The notes beneath the pieces are model-generated. The model ran no database searches and was not told the DNA's origin. It saw nothing but the letters and a program-made list of their open reading frames with translations. The position numbers and the translations under genes were made by a program. A stretch of DNA of 33,347 bases, taken from positions 1-33,347 of the IMG/VR virus record IMGVR_UViG_3300048015_000350; one strand, written 5' to 3'. This DNA comes from a virus. This document shows positions 7,923 to 15,191 of this stretch, piece by piece (position 1 is the first letter of the stretch; every line of letters begins with the position of its first letter).

Positions 7923-8237
7923 AGGAAAATTGCCTTGCCCATCTACCCCAGCGAAGGGTATATCTTCCGCCATGATGGCCGTTTGCGCATCGACGCGACG
8001 GACGTTGCGAGCGGGCTGAGCGGCAATGCTCGTTAGTGTTTTGGGTTCGCGGCTTACTTTGACAACCCAGAGCGCAGGATGCGCCAGCGCGCGTAAGGCG
8101 GGCTGCTCACCTTTTGCAACACTGGCATTTTGTAAAACTGGGGCGAGCGCCTGTTTCCGATCTCGCCGAACCAGGAAAGCCGGCAAGCCGCCGCGCCGGC
8201 CGGGCTGGCTTGCGATCTTGCCGCGCCGCGCGACAGC
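7923..8237. other. Intergenic region between lipoprotein and terminase
   Basis: About 315 bases with no gene I can support. It must hold the lipoprotein promoter (minus strand) and probably the promoter for the late operon (plus strand), but I see no strong -35/-10 pair. A TTGACA at about 8060 has no good -10 partner. On the minus strand an open frame ends at 8054-8056. On the plus strand the terminase frame is open back to a stop at 8133-8135 but without ATG or GTG. No tRNA and no clear terminator were seen. Confidence 0.5.
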
Positions 8238-9590
8238 TTGACAAAATGGGTGACGGAGGTGCTGCGGCCGGCGGGCCTGGAACCGGCGCGTCACCACCTG
8301 ATGCTCCTTGCGGCGCTGGAGGATGTGGCGGCGGGGATCACCGATCGGCTGATGCTGCTGATGCCGCCTGGTTCGGCGAAGTCTACGTACACCTCGGTGC
8401 TGTTTCCGCCCTGGTGGCTGACGCGCCATCCGGCGAGTTCGATCATTGCGGCCTCGCACACCGCCGACCTGGCGGCACATTTCGGACGCCAGGTGCGCGC
8501 AACGGTGCGCGAGCATCAGGAACAGCTAGGCTACACAATCGCTGACCGCGGTGGCGGAGCGGCGACACGCTGGCAGACATCGACCGGCGGGCAGTATTTC
8601 GGCACTGGCGTGCGCGGGCCGATGATCGGCCGGCGCGCTGATCTGGTGATTATCGACGACCCGGTGAAGTCCCACCACGAAGCCGATAGCGCGCGGGCGC
8701 GCGCAAGGCTTTGGGAGTGGTATCGGGCCGAACTGCTGACACGCTTACGGCCGGGTGCACGCGTGGTCCTGATCATGACACGCTGGCACCTCGACGATCT
8801 CGGCGGTCGGTTGCTGGCGCAGGATCACGAGGACTGGCGCTGCCTGCGACTGCCGGCGGTGGCCGAAGCGGAAGACCCGATGGGCCGTGCGCCGGGTGAG
8901 CCGCTTTGGCCGGAGTGGGAAGATGCCAAAGCGCTCGCCCGCAAGCGTGCGGCGGTCGGTGAGCGGACATGGTCGGCGCAGTATCAACAGCGACCGATGC
9001 CGCTGGACGGTACACCATTCCCTATCGAGCGATTCGATCTGGTCAGCCGTCCGGCCACGTTGGTGGGTGCCCCGGTCGTGCGCGCCTGGGATTTGGCTGC
9101 CACGCCGATGGGCGCGAATGGCGACCCGGACTGGACCGTTGGTCTGAAACTGCTTCGTGAGCAGAGCGGTCGTTTCGTGGTGCTGGATTTGGTGCGGTTC
9201 CGCGGATCGCCTTTGGCGGTGGAGCAGACCATTCTGCGCACGGCTATCGAGGATGGCGGGACGGTTACCATTGGCATTCCGCAGGATCCGGGGCAGGCGG
9301 GCAAGTCGCAGATCGGCGCGTTGACAGGCCTTCTGGCGGGGTTCCGCGTGGTCTCCTCACGAGAGACGGGATCGAAATGGGTGCGGGCGTTGCCCGTGGT
9401 CTCGCAGGTCGAGGCCGGCAACTTTGCCCTGGTGCGTGCCGACTGGAATGCTGACTTCCTTGAAGAGCTGCGCGATTTTCCACATGGCGCCAAGGATGAC
9501 CAAGTAGACGCCCTGTCGCGCGCCTTCACCCTGCTGCTGGAACAGGGTGCTGCGGCGCGGCGCATCGACGTGCCGCTGCTGCAGCGCTGA
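8238..9590 (+). CDS. Phage terminase large subunit
   Basis: 450-residue DNA-packaging motor. The ATPase half shows a Walker A motif PPGSAKST (residues 43-50), a Walker B LVIIDD (136-141) followed by P, and a coupling motif VLIMTRWH (177-184). The C-terminal nuclease has RNase H-like acidic residues at D285 (RAWDLA), D350 (PQDPG) and D420/D421/D424 (KDDQVDA). All expected catalytic groups are present, so the enzyme looks intact. It binds the portal and cuts and translocates phage DNA. The start is uncertain: TTG at 8238 is used here, GTG at 8250 is possible, and no clear Shine-Dalgarno sequence precedes either. The portal follows after 18 bases. Confidence 0.95.
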   Translation: MTKWVTEVLRPAGLEPARHHLMLLAALEDVAAGITDRLMLLMPPGSAKSTYTSVLFPPWWLTRHPASSIIAASHTADLAAHFGRQVRATVREHQEQLGYTIADRGGGAATRWQTSTGGQYFGTGVRGPMIGRRADLVIIDDPVKSHHEADSARARARLWEWYRAELLTRLRPGARVVLIMTRWHLDDLGGRLLAQDHEDWRCLRLPAVAEAEDPMGRAPGEPLWPEWEDAKALARKRAAVGERTWSAQYQQRPMPLDGTPFPIERFDLVSRPATLVGAPVVRAWDLAATPMGANGDPDWTVGLKLLREQSGRFVVLDLVRFRGSPLAVEQTILRTAIEDGGTVTIGIPQDPGQAGKSQIGALTGLLAGFRVVSSRETGSKWVRALPVVSQVEAGNFALVRADWNADFLEELRDFPHGAKDDQVDALSRAFTLLLEQGAAARRIDVPLLQR

Positions 9591-9608
9591 TCGCCATCAA
9601 GGACATCC

Positions 9609-11027
9609 ATGTTCGAGACAATTTGCGACTTGGTGCCGCGCGACCGCGATCTGTCGCAACGTGCCCGCATGCTGGACATTCTGCGCCGCGTGCTGGACGG
9701 CACCATCTACGATGTTCTACGGCATGAATTCCACGAGGAGCGTACTGCCGGCGGTGAATATATCCCGCTGCGTGCGCGGCGGCCAAGCGTGCGTTACGGT
9801 CTGTGCCGCGTGGTGGTGGAAGATAGCGTCGCACTGCTGTTCAGCGAGGGGCATTTCCCGACCATCGATTGCGCGGACCGCGCGTTGCAGGCTCGCCTGT
9901 CCGACCTGGTGAAGGAAACCAGACTCAACCAAGTGATGATCGAGGCGGCGATACGTGGCAGCATCGGCTCGGTAGCGATCCTGCTGCGGGTGCTGCGTGG
10001 CCGGGTGTTCTTTAGCGTGCTTGATACGGCGAACCTGGAGCCGGTATGGGACCACGAGGCGCCGGACACCCTTGTGTCTGTTCGGGAACGATACAAGGTG
10101 GCCGGGCACCTGCTGGCCGAAAGCGGCTACGCAATCACCGAACCGGCTGCCGATTATTGGTTCACGCGGCAATGGGACGCCAACGACGAGACTTGGTATG
10201 AGCCGGTCCAGGTTGGCGTTGCTGCCGAGCCCGAGATTGATCTGCCACGATCGGTGCGGCACGGGCTGGGCTTCGTGCCATTGGTCTGGGTGCGCAACCT
10301 GCCGGGTCCGGCGGCGACCGGATCGACGCTGGATGGTGCCTGCACTTTTCGTCCTGCGGTCGAGACCTCCATTGAAATCGACTACCAGTTGAGCCAGGCG
10401 GGGCGCGGGCTTAAGTACAGCAGCGACCCGACGCTGATTATCAAGGAGCCTGCGGGATCGGACGGCGAGATCATCAAAGGCGGCGGCAACGCCTTGGTGG
10501 TGAGCGAAAAGGGCGACGCCAAGCTGCTGGAGATAGGCGGGACGGCATCGGCGGCGGTCATTGAATACGTTCGTACTTTGCGCGAGTTGGCGTTGGAGAG
10601 CCTGCATGGCAGCCGCGCCAACCCCGATCGTTTGACCGCCGCACAATCCGGCCGCGCGCTGGAGATGCTGAACCAAGGGCTGATCTGGCTCGCCGACAAT
10701 CTGCGCGTCAGCTACGGCGAGGGTGCGTTGGTTGCCCTGATGCGCATGGTCTTGCGCGCCGCTCAGGTCTACCGGCTCCAGATCCTGGGAGACGAGCTGT
10801 ACAAGCCCGATCCCGACATACGGCTCACTTTGAAGTGGCCGCGCTGGTACCCGCTCACTGCCGAAGATCGGCTGCGCGACGCGCAGACACTTGCGACGCT
10901 GATTTCTAATGGGACGATCTCGCGGGAGACCGCGCTGAAGGCAGTCGCCGATTCCTATGACCTTGAGGACATCGCGGCCGAGCTGACGCGTATCGCTACC
11001 GATCGACGCAACCACAGGAAGCACTGA
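9609..11027 (+). CDS. Phage portal protein
   Basis: 472-residue protein placed directly after the terminase. It has the alpha/beta layout of gp6/SPP1-like portals: an N-terminal wing (VVVEDSVALLFSEGHFP), a central region with beta strands and a long helix (LRELALESLHGSR, then LTAAQSGRALEMLNQGLIWL), and a C-terminal crown domain (LTAEDRLRDAQTLATLISNG, then ISRETALKAVADSYDL) ending in a basic tail RRNHRKH. The conserved signature of helices followed by a W-P region (LKWPRWYPLTAEDR) is typical of this fold. Portals form a 12-subunit ring at one capsid vertex. Its TGA overlaps the next ATG by one base (TGATG), implying translational coupling. Confidence 0.88.
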   Translation: MFETICDLVPRDRDLSQRARMLDILRRVLDGTIYDVLRHEFHEERTAGGEYIPLRARRPSVRYGLCRVVVEDSVALLFSEGHFPTIDCADRALQARLSDLVKETRLNQVMIEAAIRGSIGSVAILLRVLRGRVFFSVLDTANLEPVWDHEAPDTLVSVRERYKVAGHLLAESGYAITEPAADYWFTRQWDANDETWYEPVQVGVAAEPEIDLPRSVRHGLGFVPLVWVRNLPGPAATGSTLDGACTFRPAVETSIEIDYQLSQAGRGLKYSSDPTLIIKEPAGSDGEIIKGGGNALVVSEKGDAKLLEIGGTASAAVIEYVRTLRELALESLHGSRANPDRLTAAQSGRALEMLNQGLIWLADNLRVSYGEGALVALMRMVLRAAQVYRLQILGDELYKPDPDIRLTLKWPRWYPLTAEDRLRDAQTLATLISNGTISRETALKAVADSYDLEDIAAELTRIATDRRNHRKH

Positions 11028-11431
11028 TGTCCGATGTCGACGCGCCTTCCCCCGAGGCAATTGTCGCTGATCTGCGGCTCCGCGCCGAGGCACTGGAACA
11101 ACAGCTGACCGTCGTACAACGAGATGCTGAAAATCGACTGATTAGGGCCGAGCTGAAAGCCGAGGCGGTGCGCGCCGGCATTCTGGATCTGGACGGCCTG
11201 AAGTTGGTCGATACGTCCGGTTTGAAGCTGAACGACATGGGCGATGTAGAGGGCGCTCCGCAGATTATCGCGCAATTGCGGCAGGCGAAGCCTTGGCTGT
11301 TCGGCTCCGCGTCCTCGTCCTCAATCGCCGCGCCGCCGCCGTCGCAACCGCCGCGCCAGAAGCGCGCAACTGACATGACCGAGGCCGAGTGGCGAGCGGC
11401 TCGCGCCGACATCCTTCGGCGCCGCTTTTAG
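11027..11431 (+). CDS. Putative capsid scaffolding protein
   Basis: 134-residue protein located between portal and major capsid. Residues 10-55 form a charged helix suited to a coiled coil (ADLRLRAEALEQQLTVVQRD, then AENRLIRAELKAEAVRAG). It then has ILDLDGLKLVD and LKLND segments and a short PWLFG motif. Residues 97-112 are a Ser/Ala/Pro linker. The C-terminus is a basic amphipathic helix (MTEAEWRAARADILRRRF), resembling capsid-binding ends of scaffolding proteins. Length and position fit a scaffold that is lost or released during maturation. No protease domain is visible here or in neighbouring genes, so release without cleavage is possible. The family match is from pattern only. Confidence 0.6.
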   Translation: MSDVDAPSPEAIVADLRLRAEALEQQLTVVQRDAENRLIRAELKAEAVRAGILDLDGLKLVDTSGLKLNDMGDVEGAPQIIAQLRQAKPWLFGSASSSSIAAPPPSQPPRQKRATDMTEAEWRAARADILRRRF

Positions 11432-11470
11432 TCACCGCCTTCCGCGCAACCAGCATAACCGAGGACACAG

Positions 11471-12793
11471 ATGGGCATCCAAAACTTTCCGACCGCTTTG
11501 CAGCCGATCATCCAGCAGGGCTTCCTGGAACGGGAGTTCGAGCAGGCGCTGCGGTCGCGCCTTGGCTACCGTGCGGTTGCGGACCGCGAGGAGATCGCAG
11601 TCGGTATCGGTGAGACCTTGACCAAAACCCGCGCCGGGCTGAAGCCGAGCGTGACGACGCCGATGGCGGCGGCGTCGAACACCAACCTGGACAACGGGTT
11701 GACCTCCACCACCTGGGCGGTTGAGCAGTATACGCTTTCGATCAACAGTTACGCGGCCACCACCGATCTGAACATGGTGACTAGCCGTGTCGGCATCGCG
11801 AGCCAGTTCCTGCAGAATGCCTATGTGAACGGCGAGCAGGCTGCCCGCAGCCTGGACGAGCTGGCGCGCAATGCCCTGTTCGGCGCCTATTTCGGCGGCA
11901 ACACGCGGGTGCGCACCACGTTGGGTTCGGCTGGCACCTCGGTTGCGGTCGATGACATTCGTGGCTTTACCTCTACCTTCGTCTATGGCGTTCCGACAAC
12001 GGTGAGCGCGAGCGCACCGTTGACGGTGACGATCGGCAGTGATGCCTACCAGTTGGTTGGCACTTCGGCGGATGCAACCAACGTTTCGACCGCGCCGAAC
12101 GGCATTTCTGGAACACTGACGCTTGCCAGCAGCGTTTCTGTGGCTGATGGCACTGCCGGGAATACTGTGCAGTCCGCCACCGCTTCAGTGATCGTGCGCC
12201 CTTCGGACCGCGGCAACACCGCCGACCTTCAGGCCACCGATACGCTGACGATGTCCAACCTGCTGGACGCCGTGGCGACGCTGCGGGCCAATGCCGTGCC
12301 GGAGATCGACGGCGTCTATAATTGCTATCTCGATCCGGTTTCCGCCCGCCAGCTGTTCGCCGACCCAGACTTCCGGCAATTGTTCCAGGGTGCGACGTCG
12401 GCGAACCAGGTCTTCCGCCGCGGCATGGTGAACGACTTCCTGGGCCTACGTTTCGTCACCACAACAGAATCGTTCGTGCAGACCCATCCGACCCTGACGG
12501 GTCTGCTGGTCCGCCGGCCGATCGTCTGCGGCCAAGGTGCGCTGATCGAGGGTGATTTCGCGGGCATGGCCGCCGACGACGTGGCGCCCAAAGATTCGAT
12601 CATCGCCATTGTGGACGGCGTGGCGATGGTCACGCGTGAGCCGCTGGATCGACTGCAGCAGATCATCGCCCAATCCTGGTACTGGATCGGCGGCTTCTGC
12701 GCGCCGACTGATACGACCACGAACAGCACCACAATCCCGACCGCCAGCAACGCCGCTTACAAGCGCGCGGTGATGATCGAGCATATCGGCTAG
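11471..12793 (+). CDS. Major capsid protein with inserted beta-rich domain
   Basis: 440-residue protein with GAGG Shine-Dalgarno upstream of ATG 11471. The N-terminal arm (FPTALQPIIQQGFLEREFEQ) leads into a region with HK97-like features: an E-loop stretch around residues 45-80, a spine helix (GEQAARSLDELARNALFGAY, 121-140) and a P/A-domain region (LLDAVATLRANAVPEIDGVY, then DPVSARQLFADPDFRQLFQG). Residues 147-236 are a Ser/Thr/Val-rich insert (TSVAVDD, LTVTIGSDAYQL, GTLTLASS, ADGTAGNTV) that is absent from minimal HK97 folds and resembles a segment of the 914-residue fibre. It forms the capsid shell. There is no obvious cleavage site. Identification relies on position, length and fold-like pattern. 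Confidence 0.85.
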   Translation: MGIQNFPTALQPIIQQGFLEREFEQALRSRLGYRAVADREEIAVGIGETLTKTRAGLKPSVTTPMAAASNTNLDNGLTSTTWAVEQYTLSINSYAATTDLNMVTSRVGIASQFLQNAYVNGEQAARSLDELARNALFGAYFGGNTRVRTTLGSAGTSVAVDDIRGFTSTFVYGVPTTVSASAPLTVTIGSDAYQLVGTSADATNVSTAPNGISGTLTLASSVSVADGTAGNTVQSATASVIVRPSDRGNTADLQATDTLTMSNLLDAVATLRANAVPEIDGVYNCYLDPVSARQLFADPDFRQLFQGATSANQVFRRGMVNDFLGLRFVTTTESFVQTHPTLTGLLVRRPIVCGQGALIEGDFAGMAADDVAPKDSIIAIVDGVAMVTREPLDRLQQIIAQSWYWIGGFCAPTDTTTNSTTIPTASNAAYKRAVMIEHIG

Positions 12794-12807
12794 GCGAGGG
12801 CACGGCA

Positions 12808-13116
12808 ATGTCGATCGGGTCCAACCAGCCGTTTCGTGCGGCGGGCACGGCTAGCGTTTCGGCCAGCACCACGTCGTCGGTCGTGGCCTTGGTTGGCGGG
12901 GGGGAGACGGTGCTGGTGACGAATGCGGCGAACGCGGTTGCGTTCGTTGCCTTCGGAACGAGTGGTAGCACCACCGCAACGTCCGCAAGTCTGCCGCTGC
13001 TGCCGAATAGTAGAGCCTTGCTGGCCGCCAACGTCTATATGACCCATGCAGCGGTCGTCCTGGCCAGCGGCACCGGCACTGTCTACTTCACGCTCGGCGA
13101 CGGGTCCGTGATCTGA
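12808..13116 (+). CDS. Small head protein, possible decoration protein
   Basis: 102-residue protein that follows the capsid gene by 14 bases. It is almost entirely Ser/Thr/Val/Ala beta-type sequence (SVSASTTSSVVALVGGGETV, then LVTNAANAVAFVAFGTSG) with no charged helix, membrane segment or cysteine. The C-terminus LGDGSVI is typical of small beta-barrel virion proteins. Genes directly after major capsid genes often encode capsid-stabilising decoration proteins or head fibres, and the size fits, but I recognise no specific family. Its stop overlaps the next ATG by one base, so it is co-translated with the connector genes. Confidence 0.55.
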   Translation: MSIGSNQPFRAAGTASVSASTTSSVVALVGGGETVLVTNAANAVAFVAFGTSGSTTATSASLPLLPNSRALLAANVYMTHAAVVLASGTGTVYFTLGDGSVI

Positions 13117-13496
13117 TGGAACCGCTGACGGATGCGGAAAAGACCGACGCACGGCGGTTCTGTGGGTATCCGGCGTACGGCGCCGGGGCGGCCGGGTTCC
13201 AGGGCTGGCGGTTCTTCCAGGTTTACGGGCTTATGGAATACCGTCTGAACAATCTCTCGGATGCGGAACTCGCCGTCATCCGGACTTACCTGGCAACACT
13301 CAACACCCTGGAAACCGCGATCCCGAACGCGAGTGCCAATTTGGACACCGCCCAGGCGTCGGTCTGGCGGCATAACGCCAACGAACTTGATGATCGACTG
13401 CGCCTCTTCGACAGCTGGCGACGCCGGCTGTGTGGCTTTTTGGGTTTGCCGCCCGGACCGGCCTTGTCTGATGGCACTGTCACACTGGTGGTGTAA
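13116..13496 (+). CDS. Helical head-tail connector-region protein
   Basis: 126-residue protein of unknown family, ATG overlapping the upstream stop. It is mainly helical: TDAEKTDARRFCG at the start, LSDAELAVIRTYLATLNTLE in the middle and NELDDRLRLFDSWRRRLCGF near the end. A GxxGWRFFQVYGLMEYRL segment joins the first two. Small helical proteins at this position (after capsid and decoration genes) commonly serve as adaptors that sit under the portal (gp6/gp15 type). That role is inferred from position and helicity. The next gene starts on the base after its stop. Confidence 0.5.
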   Translation: MEPLTDAEKTDARRFCGYPAYGAGAAGFQGWRFFQVYGLMEYRLNNLSDAELAVIRTYLATLNTLETAIPNASANLDTAQASVWRHNANELDDRLRLFDSWRRRLCGFLGLPPGPALSDGTVTLVV

Positions 13497-14174
13497 ATGC
13501 GTCCTTTGCCGCCCGCGACGAATGCCGCCGATCCCGGTTGGCAGCGGCAGGACTTTGTGTCCCGTGGCCTGGGGATTGCGGCGCAGGCGATGGGGTTGAC
13601 CACCGATGTCTATCGCCCATCCGGGCCGGTCGCGCCGATGTCAGCACGTAACCGTCTAGTGCGTCTCCACGCGGCCTTTACGGATGCGGATGCGGCATTC
13701 GTGCGGCCTCCCGGCTATGGGGATGCGATCTGGTATGGGCTGTTCGATACGGCCTATACCCGATCGGGCGACTACCTGCTGCAGAACAACGACATTTGGT
13801 TTGTTGGATCGCAGCCTCGGTTGATGCCTGCCTTATGCGTTCGGGCCGACCGAGTTGTATCGTTTGCCCGACCTGTCACGACGCGGACGATCGGCGCGGC
13901 GGGCTATAGCGGGGTTGAGCTGAGCGAGGCCCAGCTGCTGCTGCGGGACTGGCCTGCCAGCGTGATCGGTGCGACGGGTGTCGTACGGACCCAAGGCCAC
14001 CTGCCGGCGGATGGCGGCATGACCGAGAGTGTTGTGCTGCTGCCGGCGACGCCTGGGGTGCATCTGGAGCCAGGCGACATCATGCTGGACGAGCTGGGTC
14101 GACGCAGCGTTGTGATTGCTACCGAACTGACGGAGCTGGGTTGGCGGCTAGGCGTGCGGCAGGCCATTCCCTGA
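13497..14174 (+). CDS. Conserved-type phage protein of the head-completion region
   Basis: 225-residue protein, not assignable to a named family. Residues 1-60 have Pro-rich and RxxFVSRGLGIAAQAMG segments; residues 75-110 contain the aromatic-rich WYGLFDTAYTRSGDY and ND[IW]WFVGSQPRLMP; the C-terminal half is beta-rich (LEPGDIMLDELGRRSVVIAT). The pattern QDFVSRGLG, YxPSGP, AF plus the order after an adaptor-like gene suggests a neck, stopper or minor head protein. It starts one base after the previous stop, and its own stop overlaps the next ATG by one base. No signal peptide or membrane segment. Only genomic context supports the role. Confidence 0.5.
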   Translation: MRPLPPATNAADPGWQRQDFVSRGLGIAAQAMGLTTDVYRPSGPVAPMSARNRLVRLHAAFTDADAAFVRPPGYGDAIWYGLFDTAYTRSGDYLLQNNDIWFVGSQPRLMPALCVRADRVVSFARPVTTRTIGAAGYSGVELSEAQLLLRDWPASVIGATGVVRTQGHLPADGGMTESVVLLPATPGVHLEPGDIMLDELGRRSVVIATELTELGWRLGVRQAIP

Positions 14175-14989
14175 TGGCGGACCAATCCGATGTAGAAACC
14201 GCGCTGGTCGGCCTTGTGCTGGCTGCCGTCTACCCAAACGGCACGGCAGCGCCAAGCGTGTGCAACGCGGACTGTCGCATCTATCGGGGCTGGCCGCTGC
14301 CGGCGACGTTGGATGCCGATTTGGCCAGCGGAGTGGTCAACGTGACCGTTCTGCCAGTTAGTGGAACGCTGCAGAACACAACTCGCTTTCCGTACGTCTG
14401 GCAGCTGCCGCCAGGGCAGGCTCCGACTTTGACCGCGACCGTGGCCGGCCAAACGGTCACGTTTGCAGGGACACCGCAGGTAGGGCAGTTGGCAGGTGTG
14501 ATCGTCAACGGCAACAGCTACGTCTACACCATCCAGACGGGCGACGATGCTGATCTGGTTGCGGCGAACATGGCGGTGCTGATTCGAGCGAACTTCGTTG
14601 CCAACTATAGCGGCGCGACCGTGACGGTCCCGACGGCCAAGCGGCTGATCGGGCGGGTGGTGGCGGGCAGCGAGGCGACCCGGGAGGTGCGCCGGCAGCG
14701 GCAGGACTTTCGCATAACCTGCTGGTGCCCGGACTATGCCACGCGCGATACGATTGCCGTCGCGATCGACGTGGCGCTGTCACAGATGGCTTTCATCGAT
14801 CTGCCGGACGGCACTTCCGCCCGGCTGATCTTCCGCAACGGCGCCACCACAGACAGGGCGGAAGATGCCGGACTATATCGCCGCGATCTGATCTATTCGA
14901 TTGAGTACGCAACGATCACGACCGAGAACCAGCCCGCGATGCTGTTCGGCGGCGGCACTGTGGATGCGGTCACCCCCTACCTCGGCTGA
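14174..14989 (+). CDS. Phage protein of the head-tail region, unknown function
   Basis: 271-residue protein. The start at 14174 overlaps the previous stop (TGATG); the frame is also open from 14141 but that start would lie deep inside the upstream gene. Residues 1-45 resemble tail-completion proteins (ADQSDVETALVGLVLAAVYP, then CNADCRIYRGWPLP). The central part, residues 50-165, is a beta-rich insert (LTATVAGQTVTFAGTPQVGQ). The last 80 residues look alpha/beta (QDFRITCWCPDYATRDTIAV, then AIDVALSQMAFIDLP) and end YSIEYATI. The ends together suggest a tail terminator-like fold with an added beta domain. That reading is tentative. Confidence 0.5.
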   Translation: MADQSDVETALVGLVLAAVYPNGTAAPSVCNADCRIYRGWPLPATLDADLASGVVNVTVLPVSGTLQNTTRFPYVWQLPPGQAPTLTATVAGQTVTFAGTPQVGQLAGVIVNGNSYVYTIQTGDDADLVAANMAVLIRANFVANYSGATVTVPTAKRLIGRVVAGSEATREVRRQRQDFRITCWCPDYATRDTIAVAIDVALSQMAFIDLPDGTSARLIFRNGATTDRAEDAGLYRRDLIYSIEYATITTENQPAMLFGGGTVDAVTPYLG

Positions 14990-15002
14990 CACGGGAGCAA
15001 CG

Positions 15003-15191
15003 ATGGATACGCAACTGGTTGTGGTGAGGCCGTTTGCCGGCTTTGCCCGCGGCGCCGTGGTCACGGACCCGGCGCAGGTAAAGGCCATTCTGGCCGGTGA
15101 GCATGCGCTGAATGTGGTGCGTGTCCTGGGTGCGGGCGCTGCCAAACCGCAGTCGCCGGCGCCCTTAGCCGGCAAGCAGGGAGGCCGTTGA
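15003..15191 (+). CDS. Small protein preceding the tail sheath
   Basis: 62-residue protein, ATG 15003 with a GGGAG Shine-Dalgarno sequence. An upstream in-frame start at 14901 is inside the previous gene and was not used. Residues 1-42 (VVVRPFAGFARGAVVTDPAQ, then VKAILAGEHALNVVRV) form a compact beta-alpha-beta-like unit, with an Ala/Pro/Gly tail. Mu-like phages also have a very small gene at this position before the sheath (DUF2635), but I see no clear sequence match to it. The stop overlaps the sheath ATG by one base. Function unknown. Confidence 0.6.
   Translation: MDTQLVVVRPFAGFARGAVVTDPAQVKAILAGEHALNVVRVLGAGAAKPQSPAPLAGKQGGR

Noticed and set aside
8054-8128. A short minus-strand frame (about 24 residues from ATG 8128, open further upstream) rich in plausible residues.
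   Set aside because: Too short, no ribosome-binding site and no recognisable family; could be a remnant but is not supportable.
7923-8516. Extension of the lipoprotein frame upstream to 8516.
   Set aside because: It would place the signal peptide in the middle of the protein and overlap the terminase start antisense. The start at 7922 gives a proper lipoprotein.
9717-11093. A 458-codon open frame on the minus strand opposite the portal gene.
   Set aside because: A shadow of the portal gene: Arg/Gln/His-rich translation, no recognisable domain, opposite to the whole operon.
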